Assembly (NCBI GenBank): GCA_020636315.1
Contig: JACJYA010000011.1
Location: 243,115-307,114 of the forward strand
Direction: 5' to 3'
Origin: Lewinellaceae bacterium
GTDB lineage: Bacteria; Bacteroidota; Bacteroidia; Chitinophagales; Saprospiraceae
Length of the DNA: 64,000 nucleotides
In this document: positions 47,993 through 58,067 of the stretch, in pieces
Layout of the letters: each line of letters begins with the position of its first letter
How positions within the stretch are numbered: position 1 is the first letter of the stretch
Notes under the pieces: generated by a model
Seen by the model: only the letters and a program-made list of their open reading frames with translations
What the model was told of the DNA's origin: nothing
Databases searched by the model: none
Made by a program: the position numbers and the translations under genes

Positions 47993-50900
47993 TCAGCTTT
48001 TCGTTTCTTTCGGTAATTCTTTGGGTTTCTCCTTTGGCGCCTCAACCTGGCCTTTTTCTGGTTTTTCTTTGGGTGCAACCTCTATGTTAACCGGCAGGGC
48101 GTTGGTCTCATTCCCGTTTAGCAGCAGGCTCACCCACAGGCGGGGGCTGCCGTTATATTTAGCCATCAGGGCGGTGTCCAGGGAAAACATCACCATTTGG
48201 TCTGTCCAGAGTTCGACGTGGGCATCGGTAGGCTGGTGGTTGATGGCCAGCTGGAATTTGTCCTTATCGCCTGGTTGGCCGGTACCCCGCAGCGATTGCC
48301 CGAAAAGCGTTACGGTGAGCCCGCCTTTACCGGGGTTCTCGACGAGGTAATGCAATTGCGGAGGCTGCTTCAGGTTCTGCCCGTCGGCATAGACCTGGAT
48401 GAGGTGCATGGTCCGTTCCATGGCGTGGTCGATGCGGCCGATGGTCTGGCGGAGGTCAAAATCGGTGAGCAGGCCCTCGGCGACGTACTGGCTCTGGATG
48501 TAGGTGCCGTTGAGGTTCAACTCCCAGACAAAGCTGGTGAAGGCCGTCTGTACCTGCACCAGGTCGGCCATGGCGCGCTGAATGCGCTCCAGAGGGTCTT
48601 TGAGGAATTGGGTGAGAATGGCCGCCAGGCCACCCAGCCCCGCCAGTACGCCGGTGACGCGCCCGCCCAGTTCCTGGCTGGCCACCGAAATGATGACGCC
48701 CCCCATGATGAGGATGACGCCCATGGCGAAGGTGGCGACGTTCAGCTGCTGCAGCAGGCGCATGGTCTTTTTGGCGTTATCCACCGCATCGTTAAGAAGT
48801 ATGGAGGCCTCTTCACTGCGGGCTTTGGAGGGCTTGAGATAGTATTCGGAGAGCAATTCCTGGCGGGCAGCCCGCTCCCGTTCCTCGCCGGTCACGGTGC
48901 GCACGAGGGCATCGACGGCCACCCGGCCGCCGATGTTGCCCAGTATTTTAACCAGGTTTTCCCGGATGTCGAGGTTCTCCTCTTTGGGCAGGCGCTTGCT
49001 GAGGGGCTCGATGGCCAGGCGTTCCAGCTGGCTTCTGATCCGGTCGTAAATGTCCGTTTTGTTGTCGAAGAACCAGCGGTCGCTCATTTCTCCGAGCAGT
49101 TGGGTGATCCACTTCTGTACGGCGATCTCTCGTTCTTCCAGTTGCTCTTCCATCAGCAGCTTCAGGATGGATTGGCCCAGGCTGAAGGTGGCTTCGGGAA
49201 TGAGGCTGCCGTCCGGCCGGTGGACGGCGTCATCCTGGCTGGCCACGATGTCGGCATAAGCTTTTGACCTTTCCCTCATGGAGTAGCACCAGCGGTAGAT
49301 CTCACTGGTAGTATGGCTGTCCAGCTCGTTTTTCGCCAGCTTATTGTCTTCAAATACCCGCTTGACGGCCGGGTTCTGCTGGTCGTCAAGCACCTTTTGG
49401 AAGACGTACTCCCTGACTTCCTTTTCCTTACTCAGGTCCTGGCGGTTGTTCAGCAGGTTGGTCAGGGCCAGCACGGCGCCGGGCACGTAGCGGGCCTTGT
49501 GAGAAGCCCTGTCCACCAGGGTGCCGTTCTTATCGCTGGCCACCCAGATGACGCACTTTTCGAGGATGGCCTTCAAAGCGGCTTCGCTGCCGTACTCTAT
49601 GGCGCTGGCGATCAGCTCGCTGGCCTTATCCTCCTGGTTGAGGTCGTTGATCAGTTCATTTAGGCGTTCCTGGATGATGGCAGATTTCCGTTTTAGGAAA
49701 GCGCTGGCCTTTGCCGAAACCTCCGGATCGTCGTGGTTGACGGTGGCCAGGATGACCGGCAGGAGGTCATCGTGGTTTGGGAAATCGCTGGCTTCCCAGC
49801 GGGCCTCCAGGATACGGGGCGTGGCCAGGAGGAGCTTTCCCTTTTCCTGCTGGGTGAAAGAGATGTTTTCCAATAGCATTCCGGCCACATCCGCCCGATA
49901 TACTCTGGCGATCCTTTTGAAGGCCTCGCGGCCGTCTTCATTGTCATCCGGGCCTTCCCGCCTTTCCATAAACCGCAGGTATTTGAACAGCTCGGTTTCG
50001 TGGGGTTGGAGGAATTGGACGGCGTCCTCCCGAACGCTTTGTTCGTCGTGTTTCAAAGCAGCCATCAGGGCGGGCAGTATCTTGTGTTCCAGCTTTTTGT
50101 TGGCTTTCCAGCGGCTGTCCAGGTCTTCAAAACTCAGCCAGGCCCTGCCGCGGTCCTCGCCGGGGAGGCTGTCGTGATGGGCCAGGAAGTCGAATACATC
50201 GTCATCGCCCAGTATGCTGCGGATGGTGGCCAGGCTGTCTTCCAGGGAATGCTGCTCGCCGGATCCCTGCAGGTATTGAAACAGAGCGAAGTAAATTTCC
50301 CGCCTGATCTTCTTCTCTACCGGTATCTGCTCCCGCTTTTCATTCAGAAAATCAAGAGCCTCCCGGGGTTTGTTGGGGTGGGGGGCAAATTCCGTTTCGA
50401 AGTTCTCGAGCCGGAAGCAGAGCAGCCGGTAGGTGGCCAACTTCTGGTTGGCGCGGTAGTCCCATGCCTGGAAGTAGGGCTCCCTGTCCTTATTGAATGC
50501 TCCCCAGATCTCCTCCCAAAACACGACAAAAGCTTTCCAGTACGTACTCATTGTGGAGTTGAAAAAGCGCTCTATGCGGCTTTCGTCATCTCCCGGCAGA
50601 TGGTAGAGGGTGGTCAGAATAGCATCCACCACAAACTTCTCCTCTTTCCAGGCCCGGGGGCGGACATCGTTGCTGCCGTCTTCCAGGAAGGCGGACCAGG
50701 ACCCCCGCGCGAAATCTCCCAGTGCTTTCCAGAGCACATCGATGGCGTGCTCCCAGTCGTCCTCCGGCGAATACCCATTTTCTTTTTGCAGGTGATGCAG
50801 CAGGGTAGCGCCCTCCTTCAGCACGGCCCAGGCATTGCTGTCGTTTTTTTTCTCTTTCGATGCCTTTTGCAATAACTCCAGGGCCTGGTTGGCCAGCGCG

Positions 50901-51055
50901 TCCATATCGCTGCCGTAATCGGCCAGCAATCGGCCGAAGAGGCGGGGTTCCGGATCTTCATAGACGCTCCAGTTTTTTCCGATGGAGCCTTCGGCAGAGA
51001 GGAGTAATTTTTTCCAGGTGGATTGATCGGAAAGGGGTGAAGCGGCAGCGTTCAT
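47993..51055 (-). CDS. Large HEAT-like protein with two membrane segments and C-terminal Ig-like domain
   Basis: 1020 residues, no signal peptide. Residues about 240-740 are helical repeats of HEAT type (LEHKILPALMAALKHDEQSV; LLPVILATVNHDDPEVSAKA; LVKILGNIGGRVAVDALVRTV). Residues 774-793 and about 800-818 are hydrophobic helices, followed by LKDPLERIQRAMADLVQVQT and further long amphipathic helices to 895. An Ig-like sheet (about 898-995) and a Lys/Pro/Glu-rich tail end the protein. The double helix plus amphipathic helices resemble a segment seen in cyanobacterial HEAT proteins (from memory). It is last in a six-gene run. Function unknown; membrane anchoring or pore formation are possible. 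Confidence 0.6.
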   Translation of the reverse strand: MNAAASPLSDQSTWKKLLLSAEGSIGKNWSVYEDPEPRLFGRLLADYGSDMDALANQALELLQKASKEKKNDSNAWAVLKEGATLLHHLQKENGYSPEDDWEHAIDVLWKALGDFARGSWSAFLEDGSNDVRPRAWKEEKFVVDAILTTLYHLPGDDESRIERFFNSTMSTYWKAFVVFWEEIWGAFNKDREPYFQAWDYRANQKLATYRLLCFRLENFETEFAPHPNKPREALDFLNEKREQIPVEKKIRREIYFALFQYLQGSGEQHSLEDSLATIRSILGDDDVFDFLAHHDSLPGEDRGRAWLSFEDLDSRWKANKKLEHKILPALMAALKHDEQSVREDAVQFLQPHETELFKYLRFMERREGPDDNEDGREAFKRIARVYRADVAGMLLENISFTQQEKGKLLLATPRILEARWEASDFPNHDDLLPVILATVNHDDPEVSAKASAFLKRKSAIIQERLNELINDLNQEDKASELIASAIEYGSEAALKAILEKCVIWVASDKNGTLVDRASHKARYVPGAVLALTNLLNNRQDLSKEKEVREYVFQKVLDDQQNPAVKRVFEDNKLAKNELDSHTTSEIYRWCYSMRERSKAYADIVASQDDAVHRPDGSLIPEATFSLGQSILKLLMEEQLEEREIAVQKWITQLLGEMSDRWFFDNKTDIYDRIRSQLERLAIEPLSKRLPKEENLDIRENLVKILGNIGGRVAVDALVRTVTGEERERAARQELLSEYYLKPSKARSEEASILLNDAVDNAKKTMRLLQQLNVATFAMGVILIMGGVIISVASQELGGRVTGVLAGLGGLAAILTQFLKDPLERIQRAMADLVQVQTAFTSFVWELNLNGTYIQSQYVAEGLLTDFDLRQTIGRIDHAMERTMHLIQVYADGQNLKQPPQLHYLVENPGKGGLTVTLFGQSLRGTGQPGDKDKFQLAINHQPTDAHVELWTDQMVMFSLDTALMAKYNGSPRLWVSLLLNGNETNALPVNIEVAPKEKPEKGQVEAPKEKPKELPKETKS

Positions 51056-51109
51056 TAGCCTTGGTTTTAGGTTTATCCTGCAAATACAGGTTAATATATG
51101 TAAAATAAC

Positions 51110-53443
51110 TTAACTCCCCGAACGCACAAAACGCACCTTTTGCACCCCCTCCACCATCGACAGGGCGAACTGGGCGGAAGTGAACGGGGCGGTGAAGTTG
51201 AGGGCAGCCTTTTTTTCAATATCCAAAAACAACTGGCTCACCTTCACTACCCGGGTAGCCGGATCCGGTTGAATGGATTCAATTGCCCAGGGGTTTTTGT
51301 AGTTGTCTTTATCCGTGCCGTCCGCCTTTCGGAGATTTTTCGAGTAGTTGTCCGGCGTTTTGGTGTCCGGGATCTCAAACCCCAGGTGCAGCATTTCCGG
51401 CTTCTGGTGAATGTCCACTGCCACGGCGTCTCCTTCGAACAGGCAGAGCAGGACGTTGGGCGACAGGTGCGCCAGGCGCAGGATCTTTAATTTATAACCA
51501 TCCATATCCGCTTCATCTTGCGCCGTTTGTTTGTAGCCATCCACCTGCAGTTTCGGCCATCCTTTCACGGCATAAGACCGCAGCAGGAAGCCGCTTACCA
51601 CCGGCGGTTGTTTTCCGGCTACGTGTGTTTGGTGCAGCTTCTGATCGGCAGCAGCATCAGCGGCCGTCACCCTGCCCACGCTGAAGGCCCCGTCGATGAG
51701 GCAGGAGATCCAGTCGGGGTCGAGCTGGAAGAAGCGGAAGGACTCTTTGGGCAGCATGCGTTCGTCGGGCACCAGGTAGTTAAACGGCAGCCCTTTGAGC
51801 AGTCCCAGGGCGCTGAACCAGTTTTCCACTTCTTCCGGCAGGGCAGGAGCATCGCCAACCGGTTGGTGAAAAGGAAGGTGAGGGTGCTGTTCCTGTTGTT
51901 CGGCCAGCTTCAACCGATTGCTGTGCAGCCGTTTCCAGCGATAGAGGCTGGTGGACATAGCCTTGTTCTTAAGGGCCGTCAGGCGGCCCAGTTCCCAGGC
52001 GGCGGCATAGGAGACATCAAACATGCCGTATTGCTTGTCGTACAGAAGCAAGGCATCGGCGCAGGATGCCGGAAATACATCTGCCGACAGGGAGGAACCG
52101 GTTTTGGTGCCAGGTATCAACGGACTTCGGTACCAGGAGATGTTTTTACCACCTCTTCGGAAGAAATGGGGCAGGGGCACATAACCATTTTCCAGGTATC
52201 GGTTGGCGGCGCTGATGTTGGCATCGTTGCTGGGATTGGGGTGGAGTGGCAGGCGCAAGGTGTTGAGCGTGTCGCCTTTCCCATCCTGGATGAGCCGCAC
52301 CAGCATCTTATCGAAATTATGCGTTTCGGTAACACAGTTGAAGCTCCAGCTTTTCAGGCTGACGAGGGGGATCAGATCCTCGTCTTTCGTTGCCGTACCG
52401 AAATAGAAGCTGTACTGCTTTCCATCCCAGTAATAGCGCTCTTCCAGTGAAACCAGGTGTACGATGGAGCGGGCGCCGGGTTTGGGCAGGCGGTTGGCTG
52501 GTACGATGGCTACCTTCTGCCCGAATTCATCATTGGCGGTGATCTTGATGGTTTCGGGCTTAACGGTTATGGCCTTCTTGTCGATCCAAACTTTCACACT
52601 ATAGTCGCCTGCCTTCAGCTTTCCGGGGTCCAGGGATAATTGCTGACTGGCCTTGGTTGTGTCAACCGCTACGTGTGCAGCATGGGCCAGTTGGCCTTCG
52701 GCGTCCCGCATTTCGTAGTACAAGCTGTCTTTTGTGGGTTTTTCCTGTAAGTTGATCCGCAGAGAGGATTCCCGGGCGTGGCAGAGTTGGGCCAGTTCTT
52801 CACCCGCGGGAAGCAATTGCCGGAGCAGTGATTTTTTTACCTGGATGACCGTGAGCTTATCGTTGCCGTTCTCGTCCGATTCCAGGGCGGGCTTGTGGCC
52901 ATCCGGAGCGAGCTGCAGGTTAGGCAATTTCAGAAAATCGTTTAAAAGCATAATCGTGCCATTCTCCGCCTCTGCGTCCTTAGCCCCATCCTCACTCTCA
53001 TCCTCATCCTTAACCTCATCCTTAATCTTAACCTTAACCTCATCCTCATCCTTTTTGCCAACCTCCCCCAACTCCCCTTCATTGAACACCAGCAGGGCCA
53101 TCCAGGGCATGGCTTCCACAACGTCGTGGTCCGTTTTGTCTTTCGGCTCGGCGATCATGCGCTCCCAGGGCAGGGTATTGCGGGCAAAAACCACCTGTGG
53201 AAACACGCTGCTGTGCTCGCCCAGGCTGTTGGGCGGCGGATACACCGAGGCGATGTCCGCCGGTTTCAGGTTGAAGCGTTCTCCCCGTATGGAGAAATTC
53301 AAGGTTTGGCTGGAAAATTTATTTTTATCAGATACGCCCGCGGCCGTTATGGTTTGGGACACATCCACGGTATAGTCGCCGCTCTTGAGGCCCGGCAGTT
53401 GGTTTTGGATATAATCGACGTAGGTCTCTATGGTGTTGCCCAT
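51110..53443 (-). CDS. Large protein of unknown function in the DUF6603 gene cluster
   Basis: 777 residues from MGNTIETYV, with 10 bp between it and the upstream stop; a longer frame upstream would overlap that gene. No signal peptide. Recognisable patches: FSIRGERFNLKPADIASVYP, then FARNTLPWERMI and PWMALLVFNEGEL; a charged insert at 130-160 (KKDEDEVKVKIKDEV ...) encoded by a short tandem repeat; an Ig-like part about 255-310; and a C-terminus LSMVEGVQKVRFV. I do not recognise a named family. It is probably a structural or scaffold partner of its large neighbours. Confidence 0.55.
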   Translation of the reverse strand: MGNTIETYVDYIQNQLPGLKSGDYTVDVSQTITAAGVSDKNKFSSQTLNFSIRGERFNLKPADIASVYPPPNSLGEHSSVFPQVVFARNTLPWERMIAEPKDKTDHDVVEAMPWMALLVFNEGELGEVGKKDEDEVKVKIKDEVKDEDESEDGAKDAEAENGTIMLLNDFLKLPNLQLAPDGHKPALESDENGNDKLTVIQVKKSLLRQLLPAGEELAQLCHARESSLRINLQEKPTKDSLYYEMRDAEGQLAHAAHVAVDTTKASQQLSLDPGKLKAGDYSVKVWIDKKAITVKPETIKITANDEFGQKVAIVPANRLPKPGARSIVHLVSLEERYYWDGKQYSFYFGTATKDEDLIPLVSLKSWSFNCVTETHNFDKMLVRLIQDGKGDTLNTLRLPLHPNPSNDANISAANRYLENGYVPLPHFFRRGGKNISWYRSPLIPGTKTGSSLSADVFPASCADALLLYDKQYGMFDVSYAAAWELGRLTALKNKAMSTSLYRWKRLHSNRLKLAEQQEQHPHLPFHQPVGDAPALPEEVENWFSALGLLKGLPFNYLVPDERMLPKESFRFFQLDPDWISCLIDGAFSVGRVTAADAAADQKLHQTHVAGKQPPVVSGFLLRSYAVKGWPKLQVDGYKQTAQDEADMDGYKLKILRLAHLSPNVLLCLFEGDAVAVDIHQKPEMLHLGFEIPDTKTPDNYSKNLRKADGTDKDNYKNPWAIESIQPDPATRVVKVSQLFLDIEKKAALNFTAPFTSAQFALSMVEGVQKVRFVRSGS
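52985..53050 (-). repeat. Short tandem repeat array (CCTCATCCTTAAC-type) within the 777-residue protein gene
   Basis: Imperfect 6- to 13-bp units of CTCATC, CTTAACC and CCTCATCCTT run for about 66 bp and encode a Lys/Asp/Glu insert. They interrupt an otherwise normal protein sequence, so the array looks like an in-frame expansion. Confidence 0.7.
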
Positions 53444-53453
53444 TGCTTCGTTT

Positions 53454-56400
53454 TTAAGGTTTTGTGAAGGTAGCCGCCAGCGGCTTTTCCACGACAATTT
53501 GATCGAGATCAGCGGGAGGCGCCAGATCCAGCGCGTTGGTATCAAAGCCCAGTCCCTGCAGTAAGCCGTTACGCTGGCTGGCCAGGGAAGCGATGTTTTT
53601 AAGGGTATCCGGGCCAACCTGGCCGGAACTCTTATAGGAGGAAAGGCCCGGGCAATCAAAAGCAGCACTCTGCTTATCCACTTCGTACTGCAGGTTCGCT
53701 TTCAGTACCTGGTGGGTTTTGCCTGGCTTTGCTGGTTTTGCCGGCCGGATCTCGAAGCCGGCCAGGGCGTTTTCAATGAACTGCTGTCCATTGACTTCGG
53801 CTGTGAGCTTGTCGCCCCACATGGCGCGCGGCATACGCTTGAGCACCGGAGTGAAGGCAAAGTCTGTATTGGCGTCCTCCGTTCCATCCCGTTTTATCGT
53901 TATGGAAATGTTGCTGGTATCCACCCTGGCCACATCCATAGGGGCAATGCCGAAATCGCTGGTGGTTACTATATTGACATTGCCAATCGGTGGCTCAGCG
54001 GTGACAGGAAGAATGATCTGATGGCCGGAATCGGCGAAATACAGTTGGCTTTCACCCTTGGAAGCGCCCTTACTAAGCCCCAGCTCGTATGTTTTCACCG
54101 GCACCAGCGAATTGGCCGTCAGGGCCATGTTTTTGGGGTCAAGAATATACCGTTTGCCTTTGGTTTTTGCCATATCTTCCTCCTTAACCAGGCCACCTGC
54201 GGCCGCAACCGTTAAGATCTTGCTGTCATCAGGAAGGAAGGAGGTTTTGAAGGCCTCCCACTTCAGCGGCTTGGGTTTGCCGGGGCCATGGCCAAACGAT
54301 ATGGTAAAGGAAACGATGTAGTAATGGATGGTGGCCTTGCCGGAGAAATCCGGGCCCCAGACGTGCAGGTCGGCGCCGAGCTCAAAGGTAATGGTGCGCG
54401 TGCCGAAAAGCCAGAAAGTGAAAGAGGCCCCAATATCCACATACATCCGGGCATCGTAGAAGTAAGGCTGCCAGGAGACGATGAAGTCGGCTCCGATGAT
54501 GAACCAGGCTTTGATCGGCCCGGTGTGGAAAAGTGCTTCCAGCTTGCCGCCCGCCATGAGGGCATGGGCGGTGAGGGCAAAGTAGAGTCCTCCTTTTATG
54601 GAGAACTTATCGCTGACCGTCCAGTTGAAACCCAGGCGGGGCACCGTCGGATAGTGTTTGGGCGCCATAAACCGGGGATGGTACCCTCCGAGAGTGACCA
54701 CGAAGTCTCCCGCATGCTGTCCGCTGAACCAAACGTAGAAGGCAAAACCGCCGGTGAGGTGGCAGGCGCGCGCGAAAAGGTAGGAGTTGCTGGTGAGCAG
54801 GGCATCGATGGCCAGAATGCCCACACCGGGGTTGAAGACGGCGCGAAGCGCCAGCTGGACTTCCGCAAGTGGGGGGGCTACTTCCATCGCATTCGGGTCC
54901 GGCGTGGGTACCGCCATGGAGGACAGCCCCAGCACATCGACCTCAAAGTGCTGCCCGAAACTGACCGACAACAAAGCGAACGAGTCGAGCATTTCGAAGG
55001 AGGTGAAATGCACACCCGCCGCCAGGAAGTACTGCCCCTTCATCGGGTAGATGGCCGTGCGCAGCTTGGCCAGCTCCGTTTGCAGGATGGCCCGCCGGGC
55101 GGCTGCAGCCTGGAGCGGTGTCTGTGGCACATTGCTTGCCGGAAGGGTGGAGCCTGCCCCTCCAACTGCTTCATTGACCAGGGGGAACTGCCCTACCCGG
55201 CTGATGGGCGGTACGCGGATGGCGCGATTGTAACCAAAGCCGGCCGCCAGGCCGGTCACGAACAGGAAGGGCGGCCCGCCGAGCGGGATATTCAGCACAG
55301 CATACAGGAATAAGGAATCATACCCGTCCACCTTGGCGTAAGAGCCGATGGCCATGAGGCTGAACATTTCCATCTTCATGATGGCCATGCCGTCGTACTC
55401 ATCGTAGGCGGGGATGTTATTTTTTGTATCTGCCGGAACGGTGGTGCGCAGGAAGGAGCCGCCGATCTCCACCGGCCCCTCACTGTAGTCCAGCCCCAGG
55501 CCGTTGAGGGTGAAGTGAGGTTCGAATTTGTTGATGGGGTTGCCGAAGCCCAGCCCGTCGAGGGAAAGGGTGAGGCCCGCCAGAGTGAGGCTGGCGTCGA
55601 GGTAGCCCCAGATCATTTTCTTCTTGTACCTGAAGCCGATGCGGTTGAACTGCACCGGCCCGATGGCCTGCTGGATGTCGATCCAGGTGGCGTCGCCGCC
55701 GGGGGGCGAGGGGGAAGTGGTGGTTGATCCGGTTCCTTGTTGTGTGGGGCCTCCTGAATTGCTGGTATTGTTACCGGTGGTTTGGCTCGACTGTTGCAGT
55801 TGCTGTTTCCCCTTCCCGGCGGGAGTACTGCTGCGCCGGGCCGGCATGTTGATCTGTAAAGGTGCCAGCGGCCCCAGCAGGATAGTGGCTTTAAAGCCCA
55901 GGCCCTGGGCCAGGACAATGGCGGTGTTCGGGGGAACGCCAGGGCTGCCGGCGGCGGCGGGGCCGGTGCTTATGCCGTCCAGGGGCTGGCTGGTTAAGGG
56001 GGCGGGAGGGTTGAGGCTGTTGATCGCCTGGACGTCCGCTTCGTCCAGGTTTTTCGTAGCATAGATGAATTGAATATCCTTGACCTGGAAATCGGCATTG
56101 CCCAGTAGTTTGCCTACCAGGGGCAGGCCTTTCAGGCCGATGTCCAGGCCGAGGCTCAGGCCCATAAGGGTTTTGGGGTAGGGTGGGGTAGGAGTGCGTT
56201 TGTTCAGCCGGGCGACCAGGGCGTAATGGGGGTTGATGTTAACCTGAGGGATCAGGCTTTGGATAGAGGGGTCGTCGATCAGGCCGCTGGCCAGGCTGCT
56301 TAAGCTGATGCTGACATTTTTAGTTTGCAGTACCAGCAGGCCGGTGGAGCTATTAGTTTGGTTGTCTTCCCTTTCGCTGAGGTCCAGGTCGAACTCTTTG

Positions 56401-58013
56401 TCGGCAACCTTGATCTTGCCACTGACGGCGACAAAATACCCCCCGGAGGTTTTTGGTTGCTGAACATTTTGCTGGGCGTTTCCGGTTGGAGGCTTGGTGG
56501 TGGACGGATCGGTTTTAGTGAGAAGGATGGTTAGGCTCACGTCCGCCTTCTGCCCGTTTTTGGGGTATTTGATCTCGAGAGTGAATTTGTAGTCCGACTG
56601 GCTGTTCTGAGCCTGGGCAGCTTTGCTGAAGGACAGGCCAAGTTCGGCGATCACCAGTTCATGTAATTGTGCAGGCAGGCTGATGTCGGCGTCGAAGACT
56701 TCGAGAATGATATCGGCCAGGCCACTGACGTTGATGTTTTCGGCGCGGGCATCAAATTGCCACGAATTGCCGCTGGCACCGGCAGACAACATTGCGTGTA
56801 GATCGAGCTCGACAGGGTTTTTCGTGCCCAATAAAAGCCCACACATAAAACTACCGCTGATCTTGGGTTTGGGACTATCCCCTTGGCGCTCCAGGCGGAA
56901 GCCAAGCCCCAGGTATTTTAGGATAAAATGCTCTTCTAACTTTACACCAGTCATACTGACCTGGAAAAATACATTGTTAAGCTTTTTGGCTTGTGTATTA
57001 AATCCTATCTCCAAGGTGTCAATAGCAATGGCCGCTTTTCGGAAGCTATTGGGCATAACATCTGTGATATCCTCTTCTCCTAAGGCATCAAGGATAGCTC
57101 CAAAACCCGGAAGCTGAAATCTTTCAGTGGACCGTTTTCCAATACTAAGAATCCCAGGCTCTATCCGAATAAACAGCGGTAGGCGGAAAGTTTTTTCGAT
57201 AACGAGGTCGGCATCGAGTTCAGCAGTTATATTTGCATTTCCGCTTCCTATACCTGCTACCTGTAAACTGAAGCGAAGATCTTCAATAGCAAAGCCCCCT
57301 TTCACCAATTCCCACCCTGTAGCTGAGACGGTAAGACTCACCAGATTGACCTTATTGGTTTTGGTATTGAACAAAATTCCTACCTGATCCAGGGCAAGGC
57401 CTTTAATAGCATTCACCGCTTCATTTGGCAATAAAGTCGTCAAATCCGGGGCCTGAGCAATGTTCGCAAGCTGTTGGAGCCCCTTATTAAGGGAAACCGG
57501 ATTTTTAAACCCGGTTTTTAAAAAAATAGAGTTGGGAGCAGAGGGGAACCGAATCTGTACAGGCGCCAAAAGCGTGTCTAGTTGCATATTGCCGCTGATA
57601 AGGCCGCACAAAATTGGATTTTCGTCATTGTCTTTACCCATCCATAGAAATTCGGCCTGGGGCTTTTGCAAATGATAATTGCCAAAAGGCAAGGGCTTTT
57701 CAGAAGGCCATGGAAAATGAATACTTGTTCGTAGGGATGATTTGCCGCCGGTTTCCAAAATGGAAAATGTAACAGCTAGCCCAACCTGTCCCAGGAAGTC
57801 AGCCGTTCCTGTTATTTCTATTTTGTTTGCCGGTGTCCCTTTAGTCAGGCTGGCATTCTTCAGCTCAAGGGTTTCCAGGTCAATCGTTTCCTTTAGGAAT
57901 CGTTTGAAACCATCTAATCCCAAACTGGACTCTTCAAGGCTAAGCAAAGGGCTGCTACCGGAAGGTAGGTGGGGATATAGCTTTTGTTTAACCTGGATCA
58001 AGGTGAGACTCAT
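53454..58013 (-). CDS. Giant DUF6603-type protein
   Basis: 1519 residues, no signal peptide. The C-terminal half matches what I know of DUF6603 proteins of bacteria and fungi: LTLSLDGLGFGNPINKFEPH, GGPPFLFVTGLAAGFGYNRA, FVVTLGGYHPRF and VDIGASFTFWLFGTRTITFELGADLHVWGP. It is nearly all beta strand with amphipathic alternation, like lipid-transfer or barrel-type sheets. Residues about 725-770 are a Gln/Ser/Thr/Gly-rich linker. The N-terminal half repeats similar sheet motifs (LGLGFRLERQGDSPKPKISG, GLSLGLDIGLKGLPLVGKLLG). No function is known for DUF6603. It is the central and largest gene of the six-gene run. Confidence 0.72.
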   Translation of the reverse strand: MSLTLIQVKQKLYPHLPSGSSPLLSLEESSLGLDGFKRFLKETIDLETLELKNASLTKGTPANKIEITGTADFLGQVGLAVTFSILETGGKSSLRTSIHFPWPSEKPLPFGNYHLQKPQAEFLWMGKDNDENPILCGLISGNMQLDTLLAPVQIRFPSAPNSIFLKTGFKNPVSLNKGLQQLANIAQAPDLTTLLPNEAVNAIKGLALDQVGILFNTKTNKVNLVSLTVSATGWELVKGGFAIEDLRFSLQVAGIGSGNANITAELDADLVIEKTFRLPLFIRIEPGILSIGKRSTERFQLPGFGAILDALGEEDITDVMPNSFRKAAIAIDTLEIGFNTQAKKLNNVFFQVSMTGVKLEEHFILKYLGLGFRLERQGDSPKPKISGSFMCGLLLGTKNPVELDLHAMLSAGASGNSWQFDARAENINVSGLADIILEVFDADISLPAQLHELVIAELGLSFSKAAQAQNSQSDYKFTLEIKYPKNGQKADVSLTILLTKTDPSTTKPPTGNAQQNVQQPKTSGGYFVAVSGKIKVADKEFDLDLSEREDNQTNSSTGLLVLQTKNVSISLSSLASGLIDDPSIQSLIPQVNINPHYALVARLNKRTPTPPYPKTLMGLSLGLDIGLKGLPLVGKLLGNADFQVKDIQFIYATKNLDEADVQAINSLNPPAPLTSQPLDGISTGPAAAGSPGVPPNTAIVLAQGLGFKATILLGPLAPLQINMPARRSSTPAGKGKQQLQQSSQTTGNNTSNSGGPTQQGTGSTTTSPSPPGGDATWIDIQQAIGPVQFNRIGFRYKKKMIWGYLDASLTLAGLTLSLDGLGFGNPINKFEPHFTLNGLGLDYSEGPVEIGGSFLRTTVPADTKNNIPAYDEYDGMAIMKMEMFSLMAIGSYAKVDGYDSLFLYAVLNIPLGGPPFLFVTGLAAGFGYNRAIRVPPISRVGQFPLVNEAVGGAGSTLPASNVPQTPLQAAAARRAILQTELAKLRTAIYPMKGQYFLAAGVHFTSFEMLDSFALLSVSFGQHFEVDVLGLSSMAVPTPDPNAMEVAPPLAEVQLALRAVFNPGVGILAIDALLTSNSYLFARACHLTGGFAFYVWFSGQHAGDFVVTLGGYHPRFMAPKHYPTVPRLGFNWTVSDKFSIKGGLYFALTAHALMAGGKLEALFHTGPIKAWFIIGADFIVSWQPYFYDARMYVDIGASFTFWLFGTRTITFELGADLHVWGPDFSGKATIHYYIVSFTISFGHGPGKPKPLKWEAFKTSFLPDDSKILTVAAAGGLVKEEDMAKTKGKRYILDPKNMALTANSLVPVKTYELGLSKGASKGESQLYFADSGHQIILPVTAEPPIGNVNIVTTSDFGIAPMDVARVDTSNISITIKRDGTEDANTDFAFTPVLKRMPRAMWGDKLTAEVNGQQFIENALAGFEIRPAKPAKPGKTHQVLKANLQYEVDKQSAAFDCPGLSSYKSSGQVGPDTLKNIASLASQRNGLLQGLGFDTNALDLAPPADLDQIVVEKPLAATFTKP

Positions 58014-58067
58014 ATAGGGCGGGTTTTTCGTAGAGTTTTGTAAATATCAGGTATTGGAAGTAGATAG

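Noticed and set aside
48197..49267. Open frame opposite the HEAT-like gene
   Set aside because: Antisense shadow of the large minus-strand gene.
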